DNA of 27,296 nt. It comes from Syntrophomonas sp. UBA1368 (lineage in GTDB: Bacteria; Bacillota; Syntrophomonadia; Syntrophomonadales; Syntrophomonadaceae). Each line of letters starts with the position of its first letter. Positions within the stretch are counted from its first letter, which is position 1. The notes below the pieces were generated by a model that saw only the letters and a program-made list of their open reading frames with translations, was not told where the DNA came from and did not search any database. Both the position numbers and the translations under genes were made by a program. Location: NCBI GenBank assembly GCA_002305965.1, contig DBRM01000062.1, positions 1-27,296 on the forward strand. The letters run 5' to 3'. Positions 1 through 7,544 of this stretch are shown here, one piece after another.

Positions 1-48
1 CATATTATCAGGAGCTTTTAAAGGCAGTTATTTCACGAAAGACTCTTC

Positions 49-987
49 TTACATCAAGACTGCCATGATCGCTTTATGTGCATGAAGTCGGTTTTCGGCT
101 TCGTCAAAAACTTTGGACTGGGGTCCGTCCATTACTTCATCAGTGATCTCCTTACCCCGCTTGGCCGGCAGGCAATGGAGGACGATGGCATCAGGTTTGG
201 CCTGTTTTAATAGCTGCTGGTTGATTTGGTAATTTCTAAATTGCTGTTCTTTTTCCTCGGCATTTTCTTCCTGTCCCATGCTTGCCCATACGTCAGTATA
301 GAGGACATCTGCTCCCTGTACTGCTTCTTCCGGATCCTTTACTACAGATAGTACTGCTCCGCTGGCCTGGGCATCCTGACGGGCAAGTTCCAAAATCTTT
401 GCATCGGGGCCAAATCCGTCAGGAGCTGCAATGACTACATCCATCCCCACTTTGGCGCCGCCGAAAAGCAGGGAATGGGCAACATTGTTTCCATCACCTA
501 TAAAGGCCAGTTTCAGACCCTTCAGTGTGCCTTTGTGTTCTTTGATGGTCATCAGATCGCCGATTACCTGGGTAGGATGGAGAAGGTCGGTCAACCCGTT
601 GATAACAGGTATGCCTGACCATTGGGCCAGTTGGATCACTTCCTCATGATCAAAGGTACGGATCATGATCCCGTCCAGCATGCGCCCCAGTACCAGCGCT
701 GTATCTTTGACGGTTTCCCCTCTTCCCAGCTGGATGTCCCGGGGACTCAAAAACAATGCATGTCCCCCCAGTTGGTACATACCCACTTCAAAGGCCACTC
801 TGGTGCGGGTGGAGGACTTCTGGAAAATCATCCCCAGGGTTTTCCCCGCCAGATAAGGATGGGGGATCCTTTTTTTCTGCAAGGTCTTAAGATGAGCCCC
901 CACTTCCAGAATATATTGGATATCTTCTGCATTAAAATCATGTAGACTGATAAATGATCTTCCTCTTAAAGTATCTTTGATCTCCAA
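49..987 (-). CDS. argF: Ornithine carbamoyltransferase
   Basis: Transfers the carbamoyl group of carbamoyl phosphate to ornithine to make citrulline, in the cytoplasm. The 312-residue protein has the normal family length. Visible motifs are the carbamoyl-phosphate loop SSTRT (58-62), HPTQ (137-140) and the ornithine-side HCLP (271-274). The start is a TTG preceded by AAAGGGGAG about seven bases upstream; no ATG fits better. It is the last gene of the arg operon in this window, 18 bases after argD. In Bacillus subtilis carAB lies between argD and argF; here the two genes are adjacent. HCLP and HPTQ favour ornithine rather than aspartate carbamoyltransferase. Confidence 0.96.
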   Translation of the reverse strand: MEIKDTLRGRSFISLHDFNAEDIQYILEVGAHLKTLQKKRIPHPYLAGKTLGMIFQKSSTRTRVAFEVGMYQLGGHALFLSPRDIQLGRGETVKDTALVLGRMLDGIMIRTFDHEEVIQLAQWSGIPVINGLTDLLHPTQVIGDLMTIKEHKGTLKGLKLAFIGDGNNVAHSLLFGGAKVGMDVVIAAPDGFGPDAKILELARQDAQASGAVLSVVKDPEEAVQGADVLYTDVWASMGQEENAEEKEQQFRNYQINQQLLKQAKPDAIVLHCLPAKRGKEITDEVMDGPQSKVFDEAENRLHAHKAIMAVLM

Positions 988-1005
988 GCGGTTTCTCCCC
1001 TTTCT

Positions 1006-2193
1006 TTATTCCCATTCCTGCAAAGCTTGTTTGAGTATCGCTGCTGCTCCGTTGATCTCGATCTCATTGACGGTAAGCGGTGGTACAAAGCGCAGAACAT
1101 TGGGTCCGGCGTTGACCAGCAGCAGACCTTTTTTCATACAGATGCCGACCAGATCCTTGACTTCACGCTCAAACTCCAAGCCCTGTATCAGCCCCCGGGA
1201 TCTGAACTGAACAATACGTGGGTCTTTCAGGGCCAACAGTTTTTCACCGAGATAGTCTCCCATTTTCTCCACCTGTTTTAAAAATCCTTCCTTACTGACG
1301 ATTTCTGTTACCTTGCAGGCTACTGCGGTGACCAATGGATTACCGCCGAAAGTAGAAGCGTGATTGCCGGGTTCGAAGGCGGCAGCTACTTTGTCCACGG
1401 CTAAACAGGCACCGATGGGGATCCCTCCTCCCAGGCCCTTGGCCAGAGTCACTATGTCCGGCTTGATCCCGTACAACTGGCAGGCGAGAAATTTTCCGGT
1501 TCTGCCTACCCCGGTCTGTACTTCATCGATGATCAACAGCAACTCATTTTGATCACAGAGTTGTCTTAAACCGCGCAGGAAAGAAATATCCGCCGGTATG
1601 ACCCCGCCTTCTCCCTGGATGACTTCCACCAGGATGGCAGCTGTGTTTTCATTAACTGCAGCTTCAACTGAAGGAAGATCATTGTAATCGGCATAGACAA
1701 ATCCCGGCGCCAACGGGGCGAATCCCTTTTGGTACTTGGTCTGGCCGGTAGCGGTAACCGTTGCCAGAGTCCGCCCATGAAATGAATTTTTAAAAGTAAT
1801 GATTTCGTTTTTATTACTCTGGTTTTGGCCGTAAAAATATTTGCGGGCCAGCTTGATGGCAGCTTCATTGGCTTCCGCGCCGCTGTTGCAGAAGAAAGCT
1901 TTATCCATACCCGTTGCTGCAGTAAGCTTTTCAGCCAGTTGAACCTGAGGCTCTATCCAGTACAGGTTGGACACATGCCACAAAGTTTTGGCCTGTTCGG
2001 TGAGCACCTGAATGAGGTTTTCATTAGAGTGTCCCAGGGAACAGGCGGCGATCCCGCCTACAAAATCAAGATATTGTTTATTATCGGCATCCCATACATA
2101 GGTACCTTTGCCCCGCACCAGGGAGATGGGAAAACGGCCGTAAGTATTCATGATATATTGCTGTCCCGTTTCAGCTATGCTGTTGTTGGTCAT
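1006..2193 (-). CDS. argD: Acetylornithine aminotransferase
   Basis: PLP-dependent class III aminotransferase that converts N-acetylglutamate semialdehyde to N-acetylornithine with glutamate as amino donor. The 395 residues match the family. Visible are the phosphate-binding NSGAEANE (103-110), the PLP-ring aspartate in IIDEVQTG (D223) and the Schiff-base lysine in TLAKGLGGG (K252). The ATG start has AAGGAGG about ten bases upstream. It lies between argB and argF in the operon. Related enzymes act on succinylornithine or on 4-aminobutyrate, but the arg gene context settles the assignment. Confidence 0.95.
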   Translation of the reverse strand: MTNNSIAETGQQYIMNTYGRFPISLVRGKGTYVWDADNKQYLDFVGGIAACSLGHSNENLIQVLTEQAKTLWHVSNLYWIEPQVQLAEKLTAATGMDKAFFCNSGAEANEAAIKLARKYFYGQNQSNKNEIITFKNSFHGRTLATVTATGQTKYQKGFAPLAPGFVYADYNDLPSVEAAVNENTAAILVEVIQGEGGVIPADISFLRGLRQLCDQNELLLIIDEVQTGVGRTGKFLACQLYGIKPDIVTLAKGLGGGIPIGACLAVDKVAAAFEPGNHASTFGGNPLVTAVACKVTEIVSKEGFLKQVEKMGDYLGEKLLALKDPRIVQFRSRGLIQGLEFEREVKDLVGICMKKGLLLVNAGPNVLRFVPPLTVNEIEINGAAAILKQALQEWE

Positions 2194-2222
2194 AATATTT
2201 TATCCTCCTTAAGTCCAATCCG

Positions 2223-3086
2223 TTATTCGTTGACTACCATGGTTCCGACTCCCTGGCGGGTGAATACCTCCAGCAGTATGGAGTGAGGGACTCTTCCGTC
2301 AACGATGTGGGTTCTTCCAACTCCGCCGGTAACAGCCTCCACACAGCACTGCACCTTGGGTGTCATACCCCCGCTTATAACACCTGCTTCAATATATTTT
2401 CCCACTTCACTGGTTCTTAAAACCGATATCAGACTTTCCGGGTCATTGGGATCCATGAGCAGACCTGGTACATCGGTTAAGAGCACCAGTTTATCTGCCT
2501 TCATAGCGACTGCAATGGCGGCGGCCGCCAGGTCGGCATTTATATTGTAACTGTTCCGTTGATCATCCATTCCTATCGGGGCGATGACTGGTATGTAGCC
2601 GTTCTCAATGATGGTTTCGATAACGCCCGGATTCACTTGGTTGACCTGGCCCACATATCCTAAACGCTCACGGTCTTCGGTGGGACCGGCTATGATCAGC
2701 TGGCCGTCCTTGCCGGAAATACCAATGGCCTTGCCGCCGCTGGCATTGATGCCGGAAACGATTTCTTTATTGACCTTACCGCCTAACACCATTTCCACTA
2801 TTTCCATGGTATCCCGGTCGGTTACCCTTAATCCGTCTACAAATTCGCTTTTCATATTGAGCCGTTTGAGCATGGCGTTTATTTCCGGGCCGCCTCCATG
2901 GACCACAATAGGATGCATACCCACATATTTCATCAGGACAATATCCTGCATAATTTTTTCCTTCAGTTCACACTCGATCATAGCAGCCCCGCCGTATTTG
3001 ATCACCACTCTTTTGCCGTGAAAATCTTTGATATAGGGCAATGCTTCCACCAGGATCTCAGCTTTTTCCAGTGCTGACAAAGTCAA
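2223..3086 (-). CDS. argB: Acetylglutamate kinase
   Basis: Phosphorylates N-acetylglutamate at the gamma-carboxyl group using ATP; this is often the arginine-feedback step of the cyclic pathway. The glycine-rich VVIKYGGAAM and VHGGGPEI motifs of the amino acid kinase fold are present. I place the start at a TTG at 3086 because AAGGAGGAG lies about seven bases upstream of it, giving 287 residues. A longer frame opens at an ATG at 3113, which overlaps the argJ stop as TGATG but has no ribosome binding site; it would add nine residues. Both forms keep the N-terminal helix before the kinase core. Confidence 0.95.
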   Translation of the reverse strand: MTLSALEKAEILVEALPYIKDFHGKRVVIKYGGAAMIECELKEKIMQDIVLMKYVGMHPIVVHGGGPEINAMLKRLNMKSEFVDGLRVTDRDTMEIVEMVLGGKVNKEIVSGINASGGKAIGISGKDGQLIIAGPTEDRERLGYVGQVNQVNPGVIETIIENGYIPVIAPIGMDDQRNSYNINADLAAAAIAVAMKADKLVLLTDVPGLLMDPNDPESLISVLRTSEVGKYIEAGVISGGMTPKVQCCVEAVTGGVGRTHIVDGRVPHSILLEVFTRQGVGTMVVNE

Positions 3087-3112
3087 TTTCCACTCCTCCT
3101 TTTTCACCTGCA

Positions 3113-4324
3113 TCAGGTCCGGTAGGCGGCATTGATACGAACATATTCATAAGATAAGTCGCAGCCCCAGGCAGTGGCAGAAGCCGCACCGCTGTTTAAA
3201 TCTACGGTGATCATCACGTTTTCCTTCTGCAGTTCCTGCCGGGCTTTTTCTTCATCAAACAGCAGGCCCATGCCGCCTTCCGCCATCTTTTCCTCTCCCA
3301 GGTATATATCAGTTTTCGAAGGGTCAAATCCGGCACCGGAATAACCGGCTGCCGCCAGAATCCGTCCCCAGTTGGCATCTCCCCCAAAAACGGCAGCTTT
3401 GGTGAGATTGGATCCGGTAATGGACCGTGCGATGGTGCGGGCGGTCTTTTCATCTGCTGCATTGATCACCTTGACTTCAATTAAGTGGCTGGCGCCTTCC
3501 CCGTCCCGGGCAATTTTTTTGGCCAGGGTGATATTGATATAATCGAGCGCGTCTTTAAATTGCTCAAAAGCCTGGGAATTTGGATCATCGATGACCGGGT
3601 TGCCTGCCAGTCCGTTGGCCATGATCACTGCCATGTCATTGGTGGAGGTATCACGGTCTACACTGATCATGTTAAAACTGATATTGCTGCTGCTTTTAAT
3701 CAGCTTCTGCAGGCAGGCTGTGCTGATCGCGGCATCAGTCGCGATAAAGGCCAGCATGGTGGCCATATTCGGGTGGATCATTCCCGATCCTTTTGCAATG
3801 GCGCCGATTTTTACTGTTTTGCCGCCGATCTCAATTTGAACCGCCACTTGCTTTTTAAACAGGTCAGTAGTCATGATGGCTGCAGCGGCATCATCCGAAC
3901 CTTGAGGGGACAGCAGCGGTGCAGCCGCTTGTATACCGCTGATCATCCGGTCCATGGGCATATAGACCCCGATCACCCCGGTAGAGGCGGTGAGGATATC
4001 CTCTTTGGCAATCTTCAGGCATTGGGCGGTCACGTCAGCCATGGCTTCGGTATCCGTCATTCCCTGGGCTCCGGTACAGGCATTGGCATTGCCGCTGTTT
4101 ACGATAATCGCCTGGGCTTTACCGTCCGCCAGCTGTTTTTTATTGAAATCTATGCAGGCTGCCCGGACAACATTGGTGGTAAAGACTCCCGCTGCCGTGC
4201 AGGGCACTTGTGAACAGATGATAGCTACATCTTTTTTGCTGGTATTGCCGACCTTGATTCCGGCACATACCCCGGAAGCTGTAAATCCCTGCGGAGCCGT
4301 GACCCCGCCATCGATCAATTTCAT
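3113..4324 (-). CDS. argJ: Glutamate N-acetyltransferase / amino-acid acetyltransferase
   Basis: Moves the acetyl group from N-acetylornithine to glutamate, so the acetyl group is recycled; bifunctional members also acetylate glutamate from acetyl-CoA. The 403-residue precursor contains the self-cleavage site in KGSGMIHPNMATMLAF, with the nucleophilic threonine at residue 189, so alpha and beta chains of about 188 and 215 residues are expected. The C-terminus NAAYRT is typical. The ATG start has an AAGGAGTGG ribosome binding site. Whether it is mono- or bifunctional cannot be read from sequence alone; no argA-type gene is seen in the window. Confidence 0.96.
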   Translation of the reverse strand: MKLIDGGVTAPQGFTASGVCAGIKVGNTSKKDVAIICSQVPCTAAGVFTTNVVRAACIDFNKKQLADGKAQAIIVNSGNANACTGAQGMTDTEAMADVTAQCLKIAKEDILTASTGVIGVYMPMDRMISGIQAAAPLLSPQGSDDAAAAIMTTDLFKKQVAVQIEIGGKTVKIGAIAKGSGMIHPNMATMLAFIATDAAISTACLQKLIKSSSNISFNMISVDRDTSTNDMAVIMANGLAGNPVIDDPNSQAFEQFKDALDYINITLAKKIARDGEGASHLIEVKVINAADEKTARTIARSITGSNLTKAAVFGGDANWGRILAAAGYSGAGFDPSKTDIYLGEEKMAEGGMGLLFDEEKARQELQKENVMITVDLNSGAASATAWGCDLSYEYVRINAAYRT

Positions 4325-4354
4325 TGTTTTCCACTCCTTAGTTACTTGACATTT

Positions 4355-5392
4355 TTATGGGAATATCGCCGGGTTTCTTAAAGAGGTATCCTCTTTAAAG
4401 CCCAGCATCAGGTTCATATTTTGCACTGCCTGCCCGGACGCTCCTTTGGTCAGATTATCCAGAGCCGACAACAATATTACTCTTTTACTTTCATCATCAG
4501 CCACCACGTTGATATGCACCATATTGCTGCCGTAAACCCATTTGGTATGGGGCATGATTCCCTCGGGTAGAATCTTGACGAACGTTTCCTGCCCGTATTT
4601 TTCCTCCAGGATGCTGCGCAGACCGGCGGCTTTGACACCTGGCCTCAATTTGGCGTAAATGGTGCTTAAAATCCCCCGGTTCATGGGAACCAGATGGGGC
4701 GTAAAGGTGATATCCACCTGACTCCCCGCAGCCCGGCTCAGTTCCTGGGCGATCTCGGGTGCGTGCCGGTGTGTCCCCACCCCGTACGCATTGATGTTTT
4801 CATTAACGGCACAAAAGTGGGTGGTGGGGCTGGGTGTTCTTCCTGCCCCCGATACCCCGCTTTTGGAGTCGATAATAATATCACCGGTTTCGATTGCCCC
4901 TGCCGCTAAAAGCGGTGCCAAAGGCAGTATGGCACTGGTGGGAAAACAACCGGGATTGGCGACAAGCGCGGTCTGTTTGATTTGTTCCCGGTATAATTCA
5001 GGTATGCCATAAACCGCAGTCTTCAGCAGTTCGGGATCAGCGTGGGTCAGACCGTAATATTTCTTATATATTTGGGTATCAGCCAGGCGGAAGTCAGCCC
5101 CCAGGTCGACACATTTGATCCCCATCTTCACCAGCCTGGCAGCCATTGGTACCGACAGGCCGTGGGGCAAAGCCAGGAATACTGTGTCACATTCGCCGGC
5201 CAGATTATCGATTTCACTTGTCTGGCAGACCACATCACAATATCCTGTCAAATGCGGGTATACATCGCTGATTTTCCTGCCCACGTTTTCCGTGGAAAGG
5301 ATCCTGGTGACCTTCACCCCATCATGGCCCGCCAGTATCCGCAATAGATCAGCTGCTGTATATCCGTCCCCTACGATTCCTATCCGGTACAA
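4355..5392 (-). CDS. argC: N-acetyl-gamma-glutamyl-phosphate reductase
   Basis: NADPH-dependent reduction of N-acetylglutamyl phosphate to the semialdehyde. The catalytic cysteine is in ANPGCFPTSA (C149 from this start). The chosen TTG start has GGGAGG eight bases upstream and gives 345 residues, the usual length. The open frame extends to another TTG at 5422, but that has no ribosome binding site and lies at the predicted transcript start. It is the first gene of the arg operon. The N-terminal dinucleotide loop reads GIVGDGYTAAD, one residue shorter than the usual GIVGATGYTGAE, which is odd for the family. Confidence 0.95.
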   Translation of the reverse strand: MYRIGIVGDGYTAADLLRILAGHDGVKVTRILSTENVGRKISDVYPHLTGYCDVVCQTSEIDNLAGECDTVFLALPHGLSVPMAARLVKMGIKCVDLGADFRLADTQIYKKYYGLTHADPELLKTAVYGIPELYREQIKQTALVANPGCFPTSAILPLAPLLAAGAIETGDIIIDSKSGVSGAGRTPSPTTHFCAVNENINAYGVGTHRHAPEIAQELSRAAGSQVDITFTPHLVPMNRGILSTIYAKLRPGVKAAGLRSILEEKYGQETFVKILPEGIMPHTKWVYGSNMVHINVVADDESKRVILLSALDNLTKGASGQAVQNMNLMLGFKEDTSLRNPAIFP

Positions 5393-5424
5393 ATTGAAAA
5401 CCTCCCAGTTTTTTATATTCAATG

Positions 5425-5438
5425 TTTATAATTATACA
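5425..5438 (-). promoter_or_regulatory. ARG box, proximal (putative ArgR/AhrC site)
   Basis: The minus strand reads TGTATAATTATAAA, one mismatch from the ArgR core pattern TGNATWWWWATNCA. It covers the -10 element. Its centre is 20 bases from that of the second box, close to the usual tandem ARG-box spacing. Repression by arginine-bound ArgR is inferred. Confidence 0.55.
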
Positions 5439-5459
5439 TATGCATGTATAATTTTGCAA
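5431..5459 (-). promoter_or_regulatory. Promoter of the argCJBDF operon
   Basis: On the minus strand TTGCAA (5459-5454) and TATAAT (5436-5431) are separated by exactly 17 bases. The -10 is perfect and the -35 matches four of six positions of the sigma-A consensus. It lies about 40 bases upstream of the argC TTG start and begins 11 bases after the stop of the preceding hydrolase gene. The predicted 5' leader is about 30 bases. Confidence 0.75.
5445..5458 (+). promoter_or_regulatory. ARG box, distal (putative ArgR/AhrC site)
   Basis: The plus strand reads TGTATAATTTTGCA, one mismatch from TGNATWWWWATNCA. It overlaps the -35 element. With the proximal box it forms a 24-base inverted repeat (5430-5453) with perfect 10-base arms AATTATACAT / ATGTATAATT, so both promoter elements would be hidden by bound repressor. 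Confidence 0.55.
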
Positions 5460-5469
5460 TGACTTTTTT

Positions 5470-6144
5470 TTATACACCGGCTGGGAGGTTTTCCTTTAGC
5501 CATGACGCCGGGAATGATGGCCCATGGGCCGGATATATGGTAGTGGCACCGGCTTCGCACAAACGTTTCCAGCTGGAATAAATCACTGAAGGCTCTTCCG
5601 CAAAAGGCGGAAAGGGCCGGGAACGTGTAAAATTAACGGCCAGATCCCCTACGATCGCTTGCCCGTCATCCAGCAATACGGTCAGGGAACCGGCAGTATG
5701 CCCCGGGGTATGGATCACTTTCCCCTCGATGCCGTATTCCCTCAGCGTAATCTCTTCTTTAAATAATATCTCCGGTTTGACCGGTTCAAATTTTAATATT
5801 GGCCGGCTGACTCTGCCGATGCTGCTGATGATCTTGCCTTCCAGGTTGGTGCCTGGGGGGATCGCTACCCTCGGTTCACTGATACGCGGGGCTTCATAAG
5901 GATGGATCATTACCTGACAGTTACGGCATAAACCCTTGATCGCAGCCAGGCTCCCTACATGGTCGAAGTGCCCATGGGTAATGATGATCAGCCTGATCTG
6001 TTCCGCCTTGATATGATGATACTTAAGACCACTCAAAAACCTTTCCTGCTGATTCCTGATACCGGTATCCACCATTATATATCCGTGATCCCCTGTCAGC
6101 AGATAACTATTGGTAATACCCAGAACCATTTTTTTGATATCCAT
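5470..6144 (-). CDS. Metallo-beta-lactamase-fold hydrolase
   Basis: A 224-residue protein of the metallo-beta-lactamase superfamily. It has the metal-binding HGHFDH (57-62), then HTPGHTAGS near residue 145, a GD motif (VGDLAV) and a final AHG, all in the usual order. This arrangement fits the glyoxalase II-like group of hydrolases, but the substrate cannot be told. There is no signal peptide, so it is probably cytoplasmic. The ATG start has a modest GGGGGGAAG site. It ends just before the arg promoter with no terminator between, so read-through into argC is possible. Upstream it is cut off from amrS by a strong terminator. Confidence 0.85.
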   Translation of the reverse strand: MDIKKMVLGITNSYLLTGDHGYIMVDTGIRNQQERFLSGLKYHHIKAEQIRLIIITHGHFDHVGSLAAIKGLCRNCQVMIHPYEAPRISEPRVAIPPGTNLEGKIISSIGRVSRPILKFEPVKPEILFKEEITLREYGIEGKVIHTPGHTAGSLTVLLDDGQAIVGDLAVNFTRSRPFPPFAEEPSVIYSSWKRLCEAGATTIYPAHGPSFPASWLKENLPAGV

Positions 6145-6490
6145 ATTCTTCCCCCCTGTTATGCTTTCTTAATATTTGTATCCTGCCATGGGCAGAGATT
6201 TTTCGAGTTCTTCTGTTTCAATTTTACCCCTGGGTGGTACGATCTGCCAGTTTTTGTTTATTTATAAAATCAGTGGGAAAAAATAAAATGACACACAAAA
6301 TAAGGTGCATTCATATAGTGAATTGTGGGCAATATACAAGGAGAGCTTTTATCGGTTTAACCCCGGTTGAACAGCGAGCGGATCCAGATCCGTGAGCTTT
6401 CATATAAAAGGAGAACACCCTTCGGTGTTCTCCTCTATTTTTCTGCTGCCTTATTTGACCAGTCATTGTTTTTCTTTCTTTCCGGCCATA
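6145..6490. other. Intergenic region between amrS and the hydrolase gene
   Basis: This 346-base stretch holds a strong bidirectional terminator (6410-6440), a 35-codon plus-strand open frame that ends just before that terminator (6288-6395), a short inverted repeat ATTCA-TATAG-TGAAT near 6310-6325, and a minus-strand open stretch without a normal start that ends at 6169. No convincing promoter for the hydrolase gene was found. Nothing else is recognisable. Confidence 0.6.
6410..6440. terminator. Bidirectional intrinsic terminator after amrS
   Basis: A perfect 10-base stem, GGAGAACACC / GGTGTTCTCC with loop CTTC. On the plus strand it is followed by TCTATTTTT; on the minus strand by TTTTATAT. 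It lies about 57 bases after the amrS stop and closes the cwlD-amrBA-amrS transcript. It could also end a plus-strand transcript. Confidence 0.85.
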
Positions 6491-7492
6491 TCAGCACCCG
6501 ATGATATGATTGGTGCGGGCTCCGCAGTGGATACAGCAGCCGTCTTTTATGCCGGTTACTTTAACATTGTAGACATTTCTTGCTATCAATACCTGTCCGC
6601 ACTCCAAACAAGCCGTATCATTGATCACCCCGGGCAGATTGCCCAGATATACGTAATGCAGATGCTGCCGGCAGATCTTTTGTGCCTGAAGCATGGCTGA
6701 AAATTCGGTAGCCGGCCGCTCCATTTGATAAGCAGGAAAATAACGGGATAAGTGCAGCGGGATCAATGAATCAAGGCTGCTGATCCAGGCGGCCATGGCC
6801 TCCGTTTCACCGGGATCATCATTTTCTCCCGGAATGAGCAGGTGCGTAAGCTCCACATGGATCTTCCCGGCCATAAATGCAATATTATCCTTAACCTCCT
6901 GCAGCCGGCCTTTGCAGTTGCGCTTATAAAAATCCTGGCTGAAAGCTTTGATATCTATGTTGGCTGCATCAATAAAGGGAAGCAATTCATTCAATGGTTC
7001 AGGGTCGATAAAGCCATTGGTTACCAGTACGGTTTTGAGCCCCCGGGATTTTAAAAGCCGGGCCGTATCCAGTACATATTCGAACCATATGGACGGTTCA
7101 TTATAGGTAAAAGCGATGCCCACCGAGTCCTGATCCCTTGCCCTAACTGCAAGTTCCGCCAGCTGCTCCGGCAGGATCACCCGGGTTTCCGCTTGCTCAT
7201 GGGCCAGACGATAATTCTGGCAAAAAGCGCAGGAAAAATTGCATCCCCAGGTTCCGACAGACAAGATCTGCCGGCCGGGATAAAAATGATAAAGCGGTTT
7301 CTTTTCCAGCGGATCTAATGCCAGGGCAGCCACTTCTCCATAAATATGCGTATATAATTTTCCGGCCTCATTGGTCCTCACCCGACAGATGCCGCTCCGG
7401 GCAGGGTTGATCATACAGTGCTGCGGGCACAGCCGGCACCTGACCCGGCCTTTATCCACTGATTCATAATAACGGGCTTCCGTTTTGGGCAT
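6491..7492 (-). CDS. amrS: AmmeMemoRadiSam system radical SAM enzyme
   Basis: Radical SAM protein of the AmrS family, whose reaction is unknown. The 333 residues contain the 4Fe-4S/SAM motif CNFSCAFC (C84, C88, C91) inside SVGTWGCNFSCAFCQN. An N-terminal cysteine cluster (C19, C22, C26, C36) precedes it, and a C-terminal CLEC...CIHC pair is probably a zinc ribbon. Such extra cysteine clusters are normal for AmrS and separate it from pyruvate formate-lyase activases, its nearest relatives. The ATG start has AGGTGG upstream. It follows the MEMO/AMMECR1 fusion gene by 52 bases, the usual partnership of this module. Confidence 0.9.
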   Translation of the reverse strand: MPKTEARYYESVDKGRVRCRLCPQHCMINPARSGICRVRTNEAGKLYTHIYGEVAALALDPLEKKPLYHFYPGRQILSVGTWGCNFSCAFCQNYRLAHEQAETRVILPEQLAELAVRARDQDSVGIAFTYNEPSIWFEYVLDTARLLKSRGLKTVLVTNGFIDPEPLNELLPFIDAANIDIKAFSQDFYKRNCKGRLQEVKDNIAFMAGKIHVELTHLLIPGENDDPGETEAMAAWISSLDSLIPLHLSRYFPAYQMERPATEFSAMLQAQKICRQHLHYVYLGNLPGVINDTACLECGQVLIARNVYNVKVTGIKDGCCIHCGARTNHIIGC

Positions 7493-7544
7493 GGTCCCAC
7501 CTTTTCCTTTATAACCGTTGCTTCATCAGCCCGGACACCAATAA

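Noticed and set aside
1..48. Minus-strand ATG at bases 3-1 as start of the next arg gene
   Set aside because: No ribosome binding site precedes it and no coding sequence can be seen past the window edge.
3485..4213. 242-codon plus-strand frame opposite argJ
   Set aside because: It is entirely antisense to a well-supported gene, rich in residues typical of reverse-frame translation, and has no ribosome binding site.
5393..5422. Longer ArgC N-terminus from the TTG at 5422
   Set aside because: No ribosome binding site precedes it, it lies at the predicted transcript start, and it would add ten residues not usual in the family.
6190..6409. Promoter for the hydrolase gene (candidate -10 boxes TATAAA and TATATG on the minus strand)
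   Set aside because: None has a -35 box at proper spacing with more than three matches.
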